Below are positions 1 through 6,576 of a stretch of 20,979 nt of DNA, piece by piece. A model generated the notes under the pieces. The model saw only the letters and a list, made by a program, of their open reading frames with translations, was not told the origin of the DNA and searched no databases. The stretch covers positions 1 to 20,979 of the forward strand of contig JBFWWB010000040.1 in NCBI GenBank assembly GCA_050246435.1, read 5' to 3'. Each line of letters opens with the position of its first letter. Position 1 is the stretch's first letter. This stretch comes from JAKFWI01 sp050246435 (GTDB lineage: Bacteria; Pseudomonadota; Alphaproteobacteria; Caulobacterales; Aquidulcibacteraceae). Made by a program: the position numbers and the translations under genes.

Positions 1-2
1 GC

Positions 3-716
3 CTGGCGGAGGAGGCGCGCGCGCCGGCTGCCGCCGTGTTCAAGACGCCTGACACTATGCCTCATGACGAAGCGGCCGCGATTCTGCTGACCTACGGCAC
101 CTCGATCTACGCGCTGAAGCAACGCGCCCGGCTCCGCGCCGGGGAAACGCTGCTCGTGCTCGGCGCGGCGGGGGGCGTCGGCGTCTCGGCGATCGAACTC
201 GGCAAGGCCATGGGCGCACGGGTGATCGCCGCGGCCTCCAGCCAGGAGAAGGTGGACTTTGCGAAGCAAGCTGGCGCTGACGAAGGGCTCGTCTATCCGC
301 GCGACATCGACAAGGAAGGCCAGAAGGCCTTCTCAGATGCGATCAAGCGCGCGGGCGGCGGCGGGGTCGACGTCGTCTATGACGCGGTGGGCGGCGACTA
401 CGCCGAGCCGGCGCTCCGCGCCCTCAACTGGGGCGGGCGTTTCCTGGTGATCGGCTTTCCGGCAGGCATTCCACGTATCCCGCTCAATCTGGCGCTGCTG
501 AAAAGCTGCGAGATCGTCGGGGTGTTCTGGGGCGCGTGGACGCTGCGCGATCCCGAAGGCCACGCGCGCGACGCCGCCGAGCTGTTTGCGCTCTACGAGG
601 CGGGAAAGATCAAGCCGCGGATTTCCCGGCATTTCCCGTTGGTGCGGGGCGGCGAGGCAATTCAGGCGCTGGCGGACCGCTCGGCCCAGGGCAAGATCGT
701 CGTCACCGTCGCATGA
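3..716 (+). CDS. Zinc-free NADPH:quinone oxidoreductase family protein (5' end cut by window)
   Basis: The reading frame is open from the first base of the window to a TGA at 714-716, so this is the C-terminal 237 residues or so of a longer protein. Family members are usually about 325 residues, so roughly 90 N-terminal residues (the GroES-like part) lie outside. Visible is the Rossmann nucleotide-binding fold with the motif GAAGGVG at visible residues 54-60, followed by GARVIAAASSQEK, and the family's VVYDAVGG and GRFLVIGFPAG strands. No zinc-ligand cysteines are visible in this part, which fits the quinone oxidoreductase branch of the medium-chain dehydrogenase/reductase superfamily. These are cytosolic, NADPH-dependent reductases of quinones or alpha,beta-unsaturated carbonyls; the true substrate cannot be read from the sequence. 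A GTG at 36 could be mistaken for the start, but it lies inside conserved sequence. Confidence 0.9.
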   Translation: MAEEARAPAAAVFKTPDTMPHDEAAAILLTYGTSIYALKQRARLRAGETLLVLGAAGGVGVSAIELGKAMGARVIAAASSQEKVDFAKQAGADEGLVYPRDIDKEGQKAFSDAIKRAGGGGVDVVYDAVGGDYAEPALRALNWGGRFLVIGFPAGIPRIPLNLALLKSCEIVGVFWGAWTLRDPEGHARDAAELFALYEAGKIKPRISRHFPLVRGGEAIQALADRSAQGKIVVTVA

Positions 717-755
717 GGGCGCAGCGAAAATCGCCGCCCCGGCGGAGGAGCGCGC

Positions 756-1721
756 ATGGTCGCGGGTGAGGACGAGGGGCCGGTTCGCAAGGGGCTGACG
801 TTCGGCGTGCTTAAGGCGCGCTACGCGGCGCTGCCCGGCAATATGCGCGGCGCGCTCTGGATGTTGCTGGCGGCGTTCACGTTCACGCTGTCGACAACAC
901 TCGTAAAATACCTGGGCGACGATTATTCGCCCGCGCTGCAGACATTCTACCGCAATACGGTGGCCTTTCTCTGCATGCTGCCGATCATATTGCGCAATCC
1001 GCGGCGCGCACTGGCCACCAACCGGTTGGGCATTCTGCTGTTCCGCTCGGGCGCCGGCACGATCGCCATGGTGTTGACCTTCTACGCCTATCAGAAGATG
1101 CCGCTGGCGGACGCCAACGCACTGTCCTTCACGCGCACGCTATGGCTCGTGCCGCTGGCGGCTTTTTTCCTGCGCGAGCACATTGGGCCGCGGCGCATCG
1201 CAGCGACGGTCGTGGGCTTTCTCGGCGTATTGGTGATGGTGCAGCCTGGCGGCGCCAACGCGCATTTTGGCTGGCCGGCGATGGCGATGCTCACCGCGGC
1301 GTTCCTACTTGCCTTCAACGTTGCTGGCATCAAGCTGATGACGAAGGACAATTCCACCCTCGTGCTGACGAGTTGGGCGGCGGTGCTGGGCCTCGTCGCG
1401 GCTGTGCCACTGGCGCTGGTGTCCTGGCGTTGGCCCACGCCGATAGATCTGGCGCTGCTGGTGGCGATGGGCGTATTCGCGCTCATCACCCAGGCGTGCT
1501 ATCTGCGCGGCATGGCCGAGGGCGACGCCGCGGCAATGTCGCCGCTGGATTATACCCGCCTGCCGTTCGCCGTGCTCTTCGGCTTCCTATTGTTTCATGA
1601 AATCCCGAACCCGGTCACGCTACTGGGCGCGGCGATCGTCATCGGTTCGACGCTCTACATTACGTTGCGTGAGGCGCAGCTTGGCAAGAAGCCCGCCGTG
1701 GCGCCGGCTGAGCCTTCCTAG
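756..1721 (+). CDS. EamA/DMT-superfamily transporter
   Basis: A 321-residue polytopic inner-membrane protein of the drug/metabolite transporter superfamily. It has two tandem EamA repeats, about residues 31-160 and 172-305, giving roughly ten membrane segments. The first repeat holds the typical segment ending in QKMPLADANALSF, followed by LVPLAAFFLREHIGPRRI. The second ends in a segment with LGAAIVIGSTLYITLRE. Such proteins export or exchange small metabolites, and the substrate is not predictable here. The ATG at 756 follows GGAGGAG at a good distance. An internal ATG at 843 lies just before the first membrane helix and would remove a 29-residue cytosolic leader. The stop codon is part of the tetranucleotide CTAG at 1718-1721, which also carries the stop of the converging lipoprotein gene. 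Confidence 0.9.
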   Translation: MVAGEDEGPVRKGLTFGVLKARYAALPGNMRGALWMLLAAFTFTLSTTLVKYLGDDYSPALQTFYRNTVAFLCMLPIILRNPRRALATNRLGILLFRSGAGTIAMVLTFYAYQKMPLADANALSFTRTLWLVPLAAFFLREHIGPRRIAATVVGFLGVLVMVQPGGANAHFGWPAMAMLTAAFLLAFNVAGIKLMTKDNSTLVLTSWAAVLGLVAAVPLALVSWRWPTPIDLALLVAMGVFALITQACYLRGMAEGDAAAMSPLDYTRLPFAVLFGFLLFHEIPNPVTLLGAAIVIGSTLYITLREAQLGKKPAVAPAEPS

Positions 1722-2245
1722 GCGGCGGGCGGTCGAGCGACGCGTGGGCCCAGATTCGTCTCGACCTCGCGCGCATCGAACGCTGACGGCTCGTTCGCGG
1801 GCTTCGGGCCGCGGAACATCGCGATCTCGCCGGTGGCCTCATAGCGGGAAATCTCACGATAATTGGCCGGATCGTTCCAGAAGGGATCGTACAGCGGCGC
1901 CCAACCAAAACGCGGATGGTAATAGCGATAGCCCCAGAAGGCGGAGGCGCGGTAGCTCGGCCCGAAGCTCTGATATTCGCTCCGTTTGTCGACGCCGCGC
2001 CGCGCCAGCACGAAATAGTCGTAGCCGGATTTCAGCGTCAGCTCAGCCGCGCGGTAAAGCATATAATCCTCGACCTGCTCGCGGTCGGTGTGGGAATTGC
2101 CGCTGAAGCTGAGGGCGTAGCGATTGGTTTCTATCTGGCGCTCGCTGAAGCCGTAACCGCCGGGCTTGGTCTTGGGCTGGTAAGGCGTTGCGGTCGCGCA
2201 GGCTGTCAGGAACAGCGCGATGGCCGCTGCGTGCAAGGCCTTCAT
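1718..2245 (-). CDS. CC0125/CC1285-family lipoprotein
   Basis: A 175-residue small lipoprotein. From the chosen start the N-terminus has one lysine, a hydrophobic core and the lipobox LTAC with the lipidated cysteine at residue 16, so it should be an outer- or inner-membrane-anchored periplasmic protein. The mature part has the features I associate with the CC0125/CC1285 family of alphaproteobacteria: a GGYGFSERQI-type start, a YMLYRAAELTL helix, then SGYDYFVL and an aromatic Y/W/F-rich region (residues about 105-130). Its function is unknown. Three in-frame ATGs exist (2272, 2251, 2245). The one at 2245 lies 7 bases after AGGAG (2253-2257 on this strand), whereas the one at 2251 is only one base from it, so 2245 is preferred. 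The 3' end overlaps the EamA gene by four bases. Confidence 0.8.
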   Translation of the reverse strand: MKALHAAAIALFLTACATATPYQPKTKPGGYGFSERQIETNRYALSFSGNSHTDREQVEDYMLYRAAELTLKSGYDYFVLARRGVDKRSEYQSFGPSYRASAFWGYRYYHPRFGWAPLYDPFWNDPANYREISRYEATGEIAMFRGPKPANEPSAFDAREVETNLGPRVARPPAA

Positions 2246-2252
2246 AGTCATA

Positions 2253-2257
2253 CTCCT
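2253..2257 (-). promoter_or_regulatory. Ribosome binding site deciding the lipoprotein start
   Basis: AGGAG on the minus strand. It leaves 7 bases to the ATG at 2245 but only one base to the ATG at 2251. Spacing therefore favours the inner ATG and a 175-residue precursor. Confidence 0.6.
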
Positions 2258-2360
2258 GCCGCGGTCCCTCATGAGATGCTATATGGACGAGGGCCTTGGA
2301 AGTTTCGAGGGCGAGGAGCCGGGATTGCCTATTTTGCATGTTGGTGGAGCCGCCGCCGCG

Positions 2361-2720
2361 ATGGCGTTCGCTGCGGTCCTCTTCGTATCGCCCGCGTTTG
2401 CGCAAAGCACGGTTCCGCCGGACATGGTGGATGCGGCGAAAGCCGGCCAGGCCAGCTGCGTGAAGCGTGGCGAGGACGCCCGAGTTTGCGCCTGCGGCGT
2501 CGGGCTGGCTTACGCGCAGCTCGACCCGAAAGTCTTCAAACTGATCCCGCAGGTGGAGCCGTTGCTCGACCAGAAAAGCGGCGGCGCGGCCACCGGCCAG
2601 CTGCTGATGATGGCCGCCGGCAGCGGGCTCAGCGCTTCTGATCTCATCAGCGCCTACGACATCATCAAAGCCAACCGCGCGACGGTGAAGCAGGTGTGCA
2701 AGCCGCTCGCTGTGAAATAA
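2361..2720 (+). CDS. Small exported protein of unknown function with four cysteines
   Basis: I do not recognise a family. From the ATG at 2361 the product is 119 residues and begins with a short hydrophobic stretch ending in SPAFAQ, a typical signal peptidase I site with cleavage after residue 14. The exported part has cysteines at residues 33, 43, 45 and 113, including a C-A-C pair, which suggests disulfides in the periplasm. The rest is helix-friendly, Ala/Leu/Lys-rich sequence. The start is uncertain. The frame stays open upstream, with ATGs at 2283 and 2271, but the added residues are acidic and unlike a signal-peptide n-region. GGAG at 2346-2349, 11 bases upstream, could serve the 2361 ATG. 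The signal peptide from 2361 lacks the usual basic residue, so a slightly longer N-terminus remains possible. The TAA directly abuts the usg stop. Confidence 0.6.
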   Translation: MAFAAVLFVSPAFAQSTVPPDMVDAAKAGQASCVKRGEDARVCACGVGLAYAQLDPKVFKLIPQVEPLLDQKSGGAATGQLLMMAAGSGLSASDLISAYDIIKANRATVKQVCKPLAVK

Positions 2721-2987
2721 TCAGCAACGATAGATTTCGCGCGCATGCGTGACGGCGGCAGGCGCCAGCATCTCGCCCCCAGCGATGCGCACGGAATGGA
2801 TGACGGCTTCAATCTCGTCTTTCCAAAAGTTCAGGAACCGCATGATCCGGGGATAGTCCGGCGCGAGATCCAGCGTCTGCCAGAGAAAGCTCTGAATGAC
2901 ACTCGGATGATCGGGCAGGTAGTAGAGCACTTCGGCGGTCGTCAGCCGCCAGCCGCGTAGGCGCATTTCCATTTCGGTGTGGCTCAT
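2721..2987 (-). CDS. usg: Usg family protein
   Basis: An 88-residue protein matching the Usg family, known in alphaproteobacteria from the gene next to the tryptophan operon. The recognisable core is LTTAEVLYYLPDHP (about residues 15-28), then QSFLWQTLDLAPDYPRI and RFLNFWKDEIE, ending with HSVRIA. No biochemical function is established for the family. It has no signal peptide or membrane segment, so it is probably cytosolic. The ATG at 2987 follows GAGGAG at good spacing on the minus strand. There are no trp genes beside it in this window, so it stands alone here. Its stop codon sits immediately next to the stop of the converging exported-protein gene. Confidence 0.88.
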   Translation of the reverse strand: MSHTEMEMRLRGWRLTTAEVLYYLPDHPSVIQSFLWQTLDLAPDYPRIMRFLNFWKDEIEAVIHSVRIAGGEMLAPAAVTHAREIYRC

Positions 2988-3452
2988 GCATCGCTCCTCT
3001 GCATCGGTCCTTACGCTTGCGCGTTTCGGATCAGCGCGTTAGAAGCCTTCGCGTTCCAGGGCTTTTGTCAATAAAGTCAATTTGCTAGCAGCAGGCGGCG
3101 ATCGCTGCCGACAATGCGCTTTGCCCATTCTTTCAAGCAGATGCGCGGAGCACCCCCGCGTCGCCGCCGTGTAAGGCGAGCGCGCCAGCCTGCTTTGCGG
3201 GCGGGTCGCACGCCGAGCAGGCGCCCGGTGCTCCGTACACGGACTGGGATGATGTAACGCCGGCGCCGACGCGCGGGCGGCGAAGCGCGGCGATTTTGCG
3301 GCGATTCTGGTCTCGTTGCGGCGCAATCCGTAGCACGCTCACCACGCCGCGATGTGGATTGGCGCTTCGCGGAACCATCGCCTTCTCCGCGCCTATATTT
3401 CCTCGAGGAAGTTGTCGTTGCGAGCGTGAGGAAAGGCGGAAGGCGCGCTGAG
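2988..3452. other. Gene-poor intergenic stretch between usg and trhA
   Basis: About 465 bases between two divergent genes. Several arginine-rich reading frames cross it on the minus strand, but they lack a plausible ribosome binding site, have low-complexity Arg/Ala/Pro composition and overlap one another, so I read none as a gene. The stretch contains a nested palindrome at 3146-3235 and presumably the promoters of the two flanking genes. The AT-richest segment is around 3066-3092. I see no tRNA, SRP RNA, tmRNA or riboswitch pattern. Confidence 0.5.
3146..3235. repeat. Nested palindromic (REP-like) element
   Basis: Perfect 9-base inverted arms, CGGAGCACC at 3146-3154 and GGTGCTCCG at 3227-3235, enclose a second perfect 7-base pair of arms, GCCTGCT at 3188-3194 and AGCAGGC at 3216-3222. 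The whole is about 90 bases and lies in the only long gene-free gap of the window. This arrangement resembles the repetitive extragenic palindromes or small non-autonomous elements seen between genes in GC-rich proteobacteria. No second copy is visible in this window, so its repetitive nature is inferred. It could also be a structured RNA or chance pairing in GC-rich DNA. Confidence 0.4.
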
Positions 3453-4136
3453 ATGTCGTTTTCGGATCTGTTCATCGCCGACGAAACGGAGCTCGCCGAG
3501 CATTATCCGTCGCGCGCGGAGCGCGTGGCGGATGCGATCGTGCACGCTGTCGGCCTGTTCGCGGCGGCGGTCGGCGCGGGTGCGCTCTTTGCTTTCGCGC
3601 TGGTGAAGGGGGGCGCAGCGCTTTTGCCCGCGCTGGCGGCGTATGCGGCCTGCATGATGGCGATGCTTGCATGCTCAGCGGTCTATAATCTCACGCGGCC
3701 GTCGCCCGCTCGGCGCGTGCTGCGCCGCCTGGATGAGGCCGGCATCTTCCTGATGATCGCAGGGTCGTACACGCCTTTCGCGCTGCAGCTGATGCCGCCT
3801 TCGGCAGCATATCTCGCCACCGCGGCTGTGTGGCTCGCCGCCCTGGCGGGGGCTGTGGGTAAGGTGTTATGGCCGGCGATCTCCGACCGCGCCTGGTGCG
3901 TCGTCTATCTGGCGTTCGCCTGGGCTGGCGTTGCGCTGATGCTGCCCGCCGCGCAAGGGCTGCCGATGGTCGCGATGATCTTATTGGCCGCCGGCGGCCT
4001 GCTCTATAGCGGCGGCGTGCTGGTGTATTTGAGCCCGCACATCCCGTACCGGCGGGCCATCTGGCATGCGATCGTGGTGTTGGGCGCGGCGCTGCACTAT
4101 TCCGCGATCCTCACCGGCGTGTTGCAGGTGATGTAG
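3453..4136 (+). CDS. trhA: Hemolysin III / TrhA (PAQR-type) membrane protein
   Basis: A 227-residue polytopic membrane protein of the hemolysin III/TrhA family, the bacterial relatives of PAQR receptors. After a short cytosolic leader, the motif ERVADAIVHAVG gives Glu23 and His31 before the first helix. Later come SAVYNL, then LDEAGIFLMIAGSYTPFAL, and a final helix with WHAIVVLGAALHYSA. The histidines and the conserved Ser/Asp positions are the family's likely metal-binding hydrolase site. Seven helices are expected. In this family a role in membrane fluidity homeostasis is proposed, while haemolysis itself is not a general property. The frame extends upstream to an ATG at 3354, but the added 33 residues are unlike the family and the ATG at 3453 has GGAAGG about 9 bases upstream. 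Confidence 0.88.
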   Translation: MSFSDLFIADETELAEHYPSRAERVADAIVHAVGLFAAAVGAGALFAFALVKGGAALLPALAAYAACMMAMLACSAVYNLTRPSPARRVLRRLDEAGIFLMIAGSYTPFALQLMPPSAAYLATAAVWLAALAGAVGKVLWPAISDRAWCVVYLAFAWAGVALMLPAAQGLPMVAMILLAAGGLLYSGGVLVYLSPHIPYRRAIWHAIVVLGAALHYSAILTGVLQVM

Positions 4137-4162
4137 CCGGCGCACGCTCGGCGCGCGCCGGC
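4136..4162. terminator. Possible hairpin between converging trhA and TerB genes
   Basis: GCCGGCGC at 4136-4143 pairs perfectly with GCGCCGGC at 4155-4162 around an 11-base loop. It begins at the last base of the trhA stop and lies 10 bases before the end of the converging TerB gene. No T-run follows on either side, so it is at best a weak bidirectional terminator or an mRNA 3' stabiliser. Confidence 0.4.
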
Positions 4163-4172
4163 TAAGCGGGCA

Positions 4173-4607
4173 TCAGAACTCGTTCTTGGTTTTCATCACT
4201 TCGATGATCTTGTTGGTGTCTGCCTCGGGCAGGCCCAGCTTGCTGGCGAGGTTGCGCAGGAATTCGACTTCCTGCGTCACGACCTTGCCGTCAGCGAAGA
4301 TGATATCCGTCGCGTGCGCGAATACGGCGGGCGCTGCTTCTTTCGGCACGGAGGCCGCCGCCTCGCCGAGCGCCGCGGCGAAATCCTTGCGGAACGCGCC
4401 GTCCACCCGCGAATGCATCGACTGCAGATCCGCCATCGAAACGCCCTTGAGCGTGGCGGTGCGATGGGCCAGCGCGATCACTTCCTCGCTTTCGGAAGCG
4501 GTGACCTCGCCATCCGCCATCGCCGCGGCGAACAGGATGCCGTAGAAGGCGTCTTCCTTCGACCAGTTGCCGCGCGATGCAAGCTTGTTGAACACGTCCC
4601 AGGCCAT
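4173..4607 (-). CDS. TerB-domain protein
   Basis: A 144-residue, all-helical cytosolic protein with the TerB (tellurite resistance B) fold. Two acidic loops typical of the domain are visible: MADGEVTASE, with Asp32, and FADGKVVTQE, with Asp106, each following a hydrophobic helix. TerB proteins bind metal through such acidic residues and are thought to act in stress sensing near the membrane. No other ter genes lie nearby, so this is one of the many stand-alone TerB proteins and a tellurite function should not be assumed. The ATG at 4607 has a purine-rich GGGGAAAA upstream. It is divergent from the DUF167 gene, leaving 66 bases for both promoters. Confidence 0.82.
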   Translation of the reverse strand: MAWDVFNKLASRGNWSKEDAFYGILFAAAMADGEVTASESEEVIALAHRTATLKGVSMADLQSMHSRVDGAFRKDFAAALGEAAASVPKEAAPAVFAHATDIIFADGKVVTQEVEFLRNLASKLGLPEADTNKIIEVMKTKNEF

Positions 4608-4673
4608 GGCTTTTCCCCGTTCTGCTGCGGCGCGGGTTTACCATCGCGCTCCCGCACGGACAATTGATCCGGC

Positions 4674-4985
4674 ATGACCGCGCCGCACCAGAGCGACGCC
4701 GAGGGCGTCCACTTGACCGTGCGCGTCACGCCGCGCGCCAAGCGTAGCGCGATGGCTGGCCTATGGCGGGACGCCGCCGGCCGTCTAGCGTTGCGTGTGC
4801 GCGTTGCGGCGCCGCCGGCGGGAGGCGCCGCGAACGCCGCGTTGGCGATGTTCCTAGCCGAACAATTGGGCCTTGGCCGCAATACGGTTTCGAAGCTCTC
4901 CGGCACAAGCGCCCGACTGAAAATCCTGGGTCTTTCCGGCGACGGGCCGGCGATCGTGGCGCGCCTCTCGCCCTGGCTGGCGTGA
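4674..4985 (+). CDS. DUF167 (UPF0235/YggU) family protein
   Basis: A 103-residue protein matching DUF167. The family core is VRVTPRAKRSA (about residues 16-26), then LALRVRVAAPPAGGAANAAL and a C-terminal stretch around SGTSARLKILGLSGD. The last matches the family's substrate-like groove, which usually has a SG..S..K.....G pattern. The fold is small alpha/beta and the function is unknown. It lies 3 bases before the KTSC-domain gene, so the two are probably translated from one message. The long GC-rich opposite-strand frames over this gene are coding-bias shadows. Confidence 0.88.
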   Translation: MTAPHQSDAEGVHLTVRVTPRAKRSAMAGLWRDAAGRLALRVRVAAPPAGGAANAALAMFLAEQLGLGRNTVSKLSGTSARLKILGLSGDGPAIVARLSPWLA

Positions 4986-4988
4986 ACG

Positions 4989-5186
4989 ATGCCGGCGTTC
5001 GATTCCGCTGTGCTCCGCTACGCCCGATATGACGCGTTGCGCCGCGAACTGCTGGTGCGGCTCACCGGCGGTTCGTATGTCTATGAAGGTGTGCCGCCCG
5101 AGGTGTACGAGGCGCTGCTGACCGCGCCGTCGAAAGGCGCCTTCTACAACGCTGAAATCCGCGACCGCTTCGCCTACAAGCGCTAG
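4989..5186 (+). CDS. KTSC-domain protein
   Basis: A 65-residue protein made up almost entirely of a KTSC domain. Visible are the strands around LRYARYDALRRELLVRL and YVYEGVPPEVYEALL, then the signature APSKGAFYN with IRDRFAYKR at the end. The domain also occurs fused to other enzymes and phage proteins. Its role is unknown, and nucleic-acid or RNA-synthetase association has only been suggested. The gene follows the DUF167 gene after 3 bases. Its TAG is part of CTAG (5183-5186), shared with the stop of the converging AEC carrier gene. Confidence 0.85.
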   Translation: MPAFDSAVLRYARYDALRRELLVRLTGGSYVYEGVPPEVYEALLTAPSKGAFYNAEIRDRFAYKR

Positions 5187-6064
5187 AGCCGCAGCAGCAG
5201 CGCCAGCAGCAGCGGCGTCGTGCCGATCGACAGCAAAGTCGAGATGACGACGACGCTGGCGACCTCGTCCGGTTCGCTCTTCCAGAGCTGAGCATACATG
5301 TAGTTGATCACGGCGGCGGGCATCGCCGATTGCAGCACCAGGGTGGCGCGCTGCGGGCCGACGAAGCCGAAGGCGGTCGCCACTGCGAAGCCGATCGCCG
5401 CGCCGCCGAACAGGCGCGCCAACGAAAGGACGAAGCCGCGGCGGAAGGAGCGCAGCTGGATCGTCGCCAACGAAGCGCCAAGCATGACGAGCATCAGCGG
5501 CACGCCCAGGCTGCCGATCATCTCCAGGCTTTTCATGATCCATTCGGGCGGCGCAACGCCGAACGCCGCGCTCGCCACGCCCAACGCGATCGCCGGCACG
5601 ATCGGCGCCTTGAGCGCCGTCAGCCAGTTGCCTTCGCCGGCGGCGATGCTGCGCCCCAGCGTGTTGTTCGCAATCGAGAAGATCACGAAGCTGATCATTG
5701 CGTAGGTGAGGCCGGGCTGGCCGAAGGCGGAAAGCGAAAGCGAAAGACCGAGATTGCCGGCATTGGGGAAGGAAAGGGCGGGCAGGTAGGTCCGCAGCCG
5801 CAACTTGGCGAGCTTCAGCGCCCCTGCAGCCAGCGCTAAGGTGACGGTGAGGAGGATGGCGGCCGCCAGCGCCGTCGCGCCCAGGCTCGCCATTGGTACG
5901 TGCATGGTGGCCAGCGAGTGGAAGGCCAGGCACGGCACAGAGATGTTCGTGATGAACGGCGTCAGCGAGGCGCTGTCCATGCTGTTGCCGCGCTTGGCCC
6001 AGCCGAAGCCGATCAGCACGACGAGCATCACTGGGAGAACGGCGCTGAGAACCGCTGCGATCAT
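5183..6064 (-). CDS. AEC-family (auxin efflux carrier-type) transporter
   Basis: A 293-residue polytopic inner-membrane protein of the AEC family within the bile/arsenite/riboflavin transporter superfamily, with about ten helices. Family marks are an N-terminal helix with LPVMLVVLIGFGWAKR, ITNISVPCLAFHSL, the broken helix FPNAGNLGLSLS at residues 99-110, GSLGVPLMLVMLGASL in the second half, and SAMPAAVINYMYA near the end. Bacterial members include malonate and malate permeases, but the substrate here is unknown. The ATG at 6064 has only a weak AAGG upstream. The C-terminus is a Leu-rich run encoded by CAG-type triplets. It overlaps the KTSC gene by four bases at CTAG. Confidence 0.88.
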   Translation of the reverse strand: MIAAVLSAVLPVMLVVLIGFGWAKRGNSMDSASLTPFITNISVPCLAFHSLATMHVPMASLGATALAAAILLTVTLALAAGALKLAKLRLRTYLPALSFPNAGNLGLSLSLSAFGQPGLTYAMISFVIFSIANNTLGRSIAAGEGNWLTALKAPIVPAIALGVASAAFGVAPPEWIMKSLEMIGSLGVPLMLVMLGASLATIQLRSFRRGFVLSLARLFGGAAIGFAVATAFGFVGPQRATLVLQSAMPAAVINYMYAQLWKSEPDEVASVVVISTLLSIGTTPLLLALLLRL

Positions 6065-6141
6065 CCGCGCCTTGTTGTCCGTTCCGCCCCGCAGGAGGCC
6101 GCTCTCATGACGCGCCGGCCGGGGGTGCGCAAGCTGCGCTT

Positions 6142-6170
6142 TTAACCTGCGGGCGACGCCTCAGGGTTAA
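6142..6170. promoter_or_regulatory. Imperfect inverted repeat TTAACC...GGTTAA in a divergent promoter region
   Basis: TTAACCTG at 6142-6149 faces CAGGGTTAA at 6162-6170 with one extra G, between the divergent AEC and Excalibur genes. TTAACC resembles the half-site bound by the alphaproteobacterial cell-cycle regulator CtrA, but the spacing does not match the full TTAA-N7-TTAA site. It could be an operator for either gene or a chance palindrome. Confidence 0.25.
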
Positions 6171-6207
6171 TTTGCGCGCGAGGCAAGAAAATTGCTGAGC
6201 CTGGGCC

Positions 6208-6570
6208 ATGACGTTCGAACTTCGCACCCGTGAGAACGCGCCGCGTCAATTGAGGACACGCCTGATGGCGTCCGAGCGCCCGTTTGGCCAACGGGTGCAC
6301 AGCCGCGCCGGCCTGATCTGGGCCGGCCTGGCCGGCGTGATCCTGGGGGCGGGGCTCTTTATAGCGGCGCTTTTCGCCTACACGCCGAAAGCGCCGGCGG
6401 CGCGAACCCTGGGGGTGGACGAGCGCATCGTCGGCATCCCGGCGAATTGCGACGTCGCCCGCGCGGCCGGCATCGCGCCGATGGCGCGTGGCTCGGGCTT
6501 CTACAATCCTAAACTGGACTGGGACGGCGACGGCTTGGCCTGTGAACCGTCCATTTTTGGGATTCTTTGA
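6208..6570 (+). CDS. Membrane-anchored Excalibur calcium-binding domain protein
   Basis: A 120-residue protein with one N-terminal membrane helix (about residues 36-58) and a C-terminal Excalibur domain. The domain shows Cys81, then GIAPMARGSGFYNPKLD and the calcium-binding signature DWDGDGLACE with Asp104, Asp106, Asp108, Cys112 and Glu113. The two cysteines are expected to form a disulfide outside the cytoplasm, so the domain should face the periplasm. Excalibur domains often accompany surface nucleases, but here it stands alone with no nuclease part. The start may instead be the ATG at 6265, which has GAGG 9 bases upstream and gives 101 residues. The ATG at 6208 has only weak upstream purines. 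Both keep the helix and the domain. Confidence 0.82.
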   Translation: MTFELRTRENAPRQLRTRLMASERPFGQRVHSRAGLIWAGLAGVILGAGLFIAALFAYTPKAPAARTLGVDERIVGIPANCDVARAAGIAPMARGSGFYNPKLDWDGDGLACEPSIFGIL

Positions 6571-6576
6571 GGCGCG

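Noticed and set aside
3039..3475. Overlapping minus-strand frames of 81-132 codons in the usg-trhA gap
   Set aside because: They are Arg/Pro-rich, overlap each other in different frames, cross the palindromic element and the trhA start, and lack a convincing ribosome binding site.
3453..4136. A haemolysin virulence factor
   Set aside because: The family name is historical. The sequence is a PAQR-like membrane homeostasis protein found widely in non-pathogens.
4173..4607. A tellurite-resistance operon
   Set aside because: Only a single TerB-domain gene is present. No terA, terC, terD or terE relatives are in the window, so calling this a resistance locus is not supported.
5187..5216. CAG-type triplet repeat at the 3' end of the AEC gene
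   Set aside because: It simply encodes the Leu/Ala-rich last helix of the carrier and is too short and irregular to be a meaningful simple-sequence repeat.
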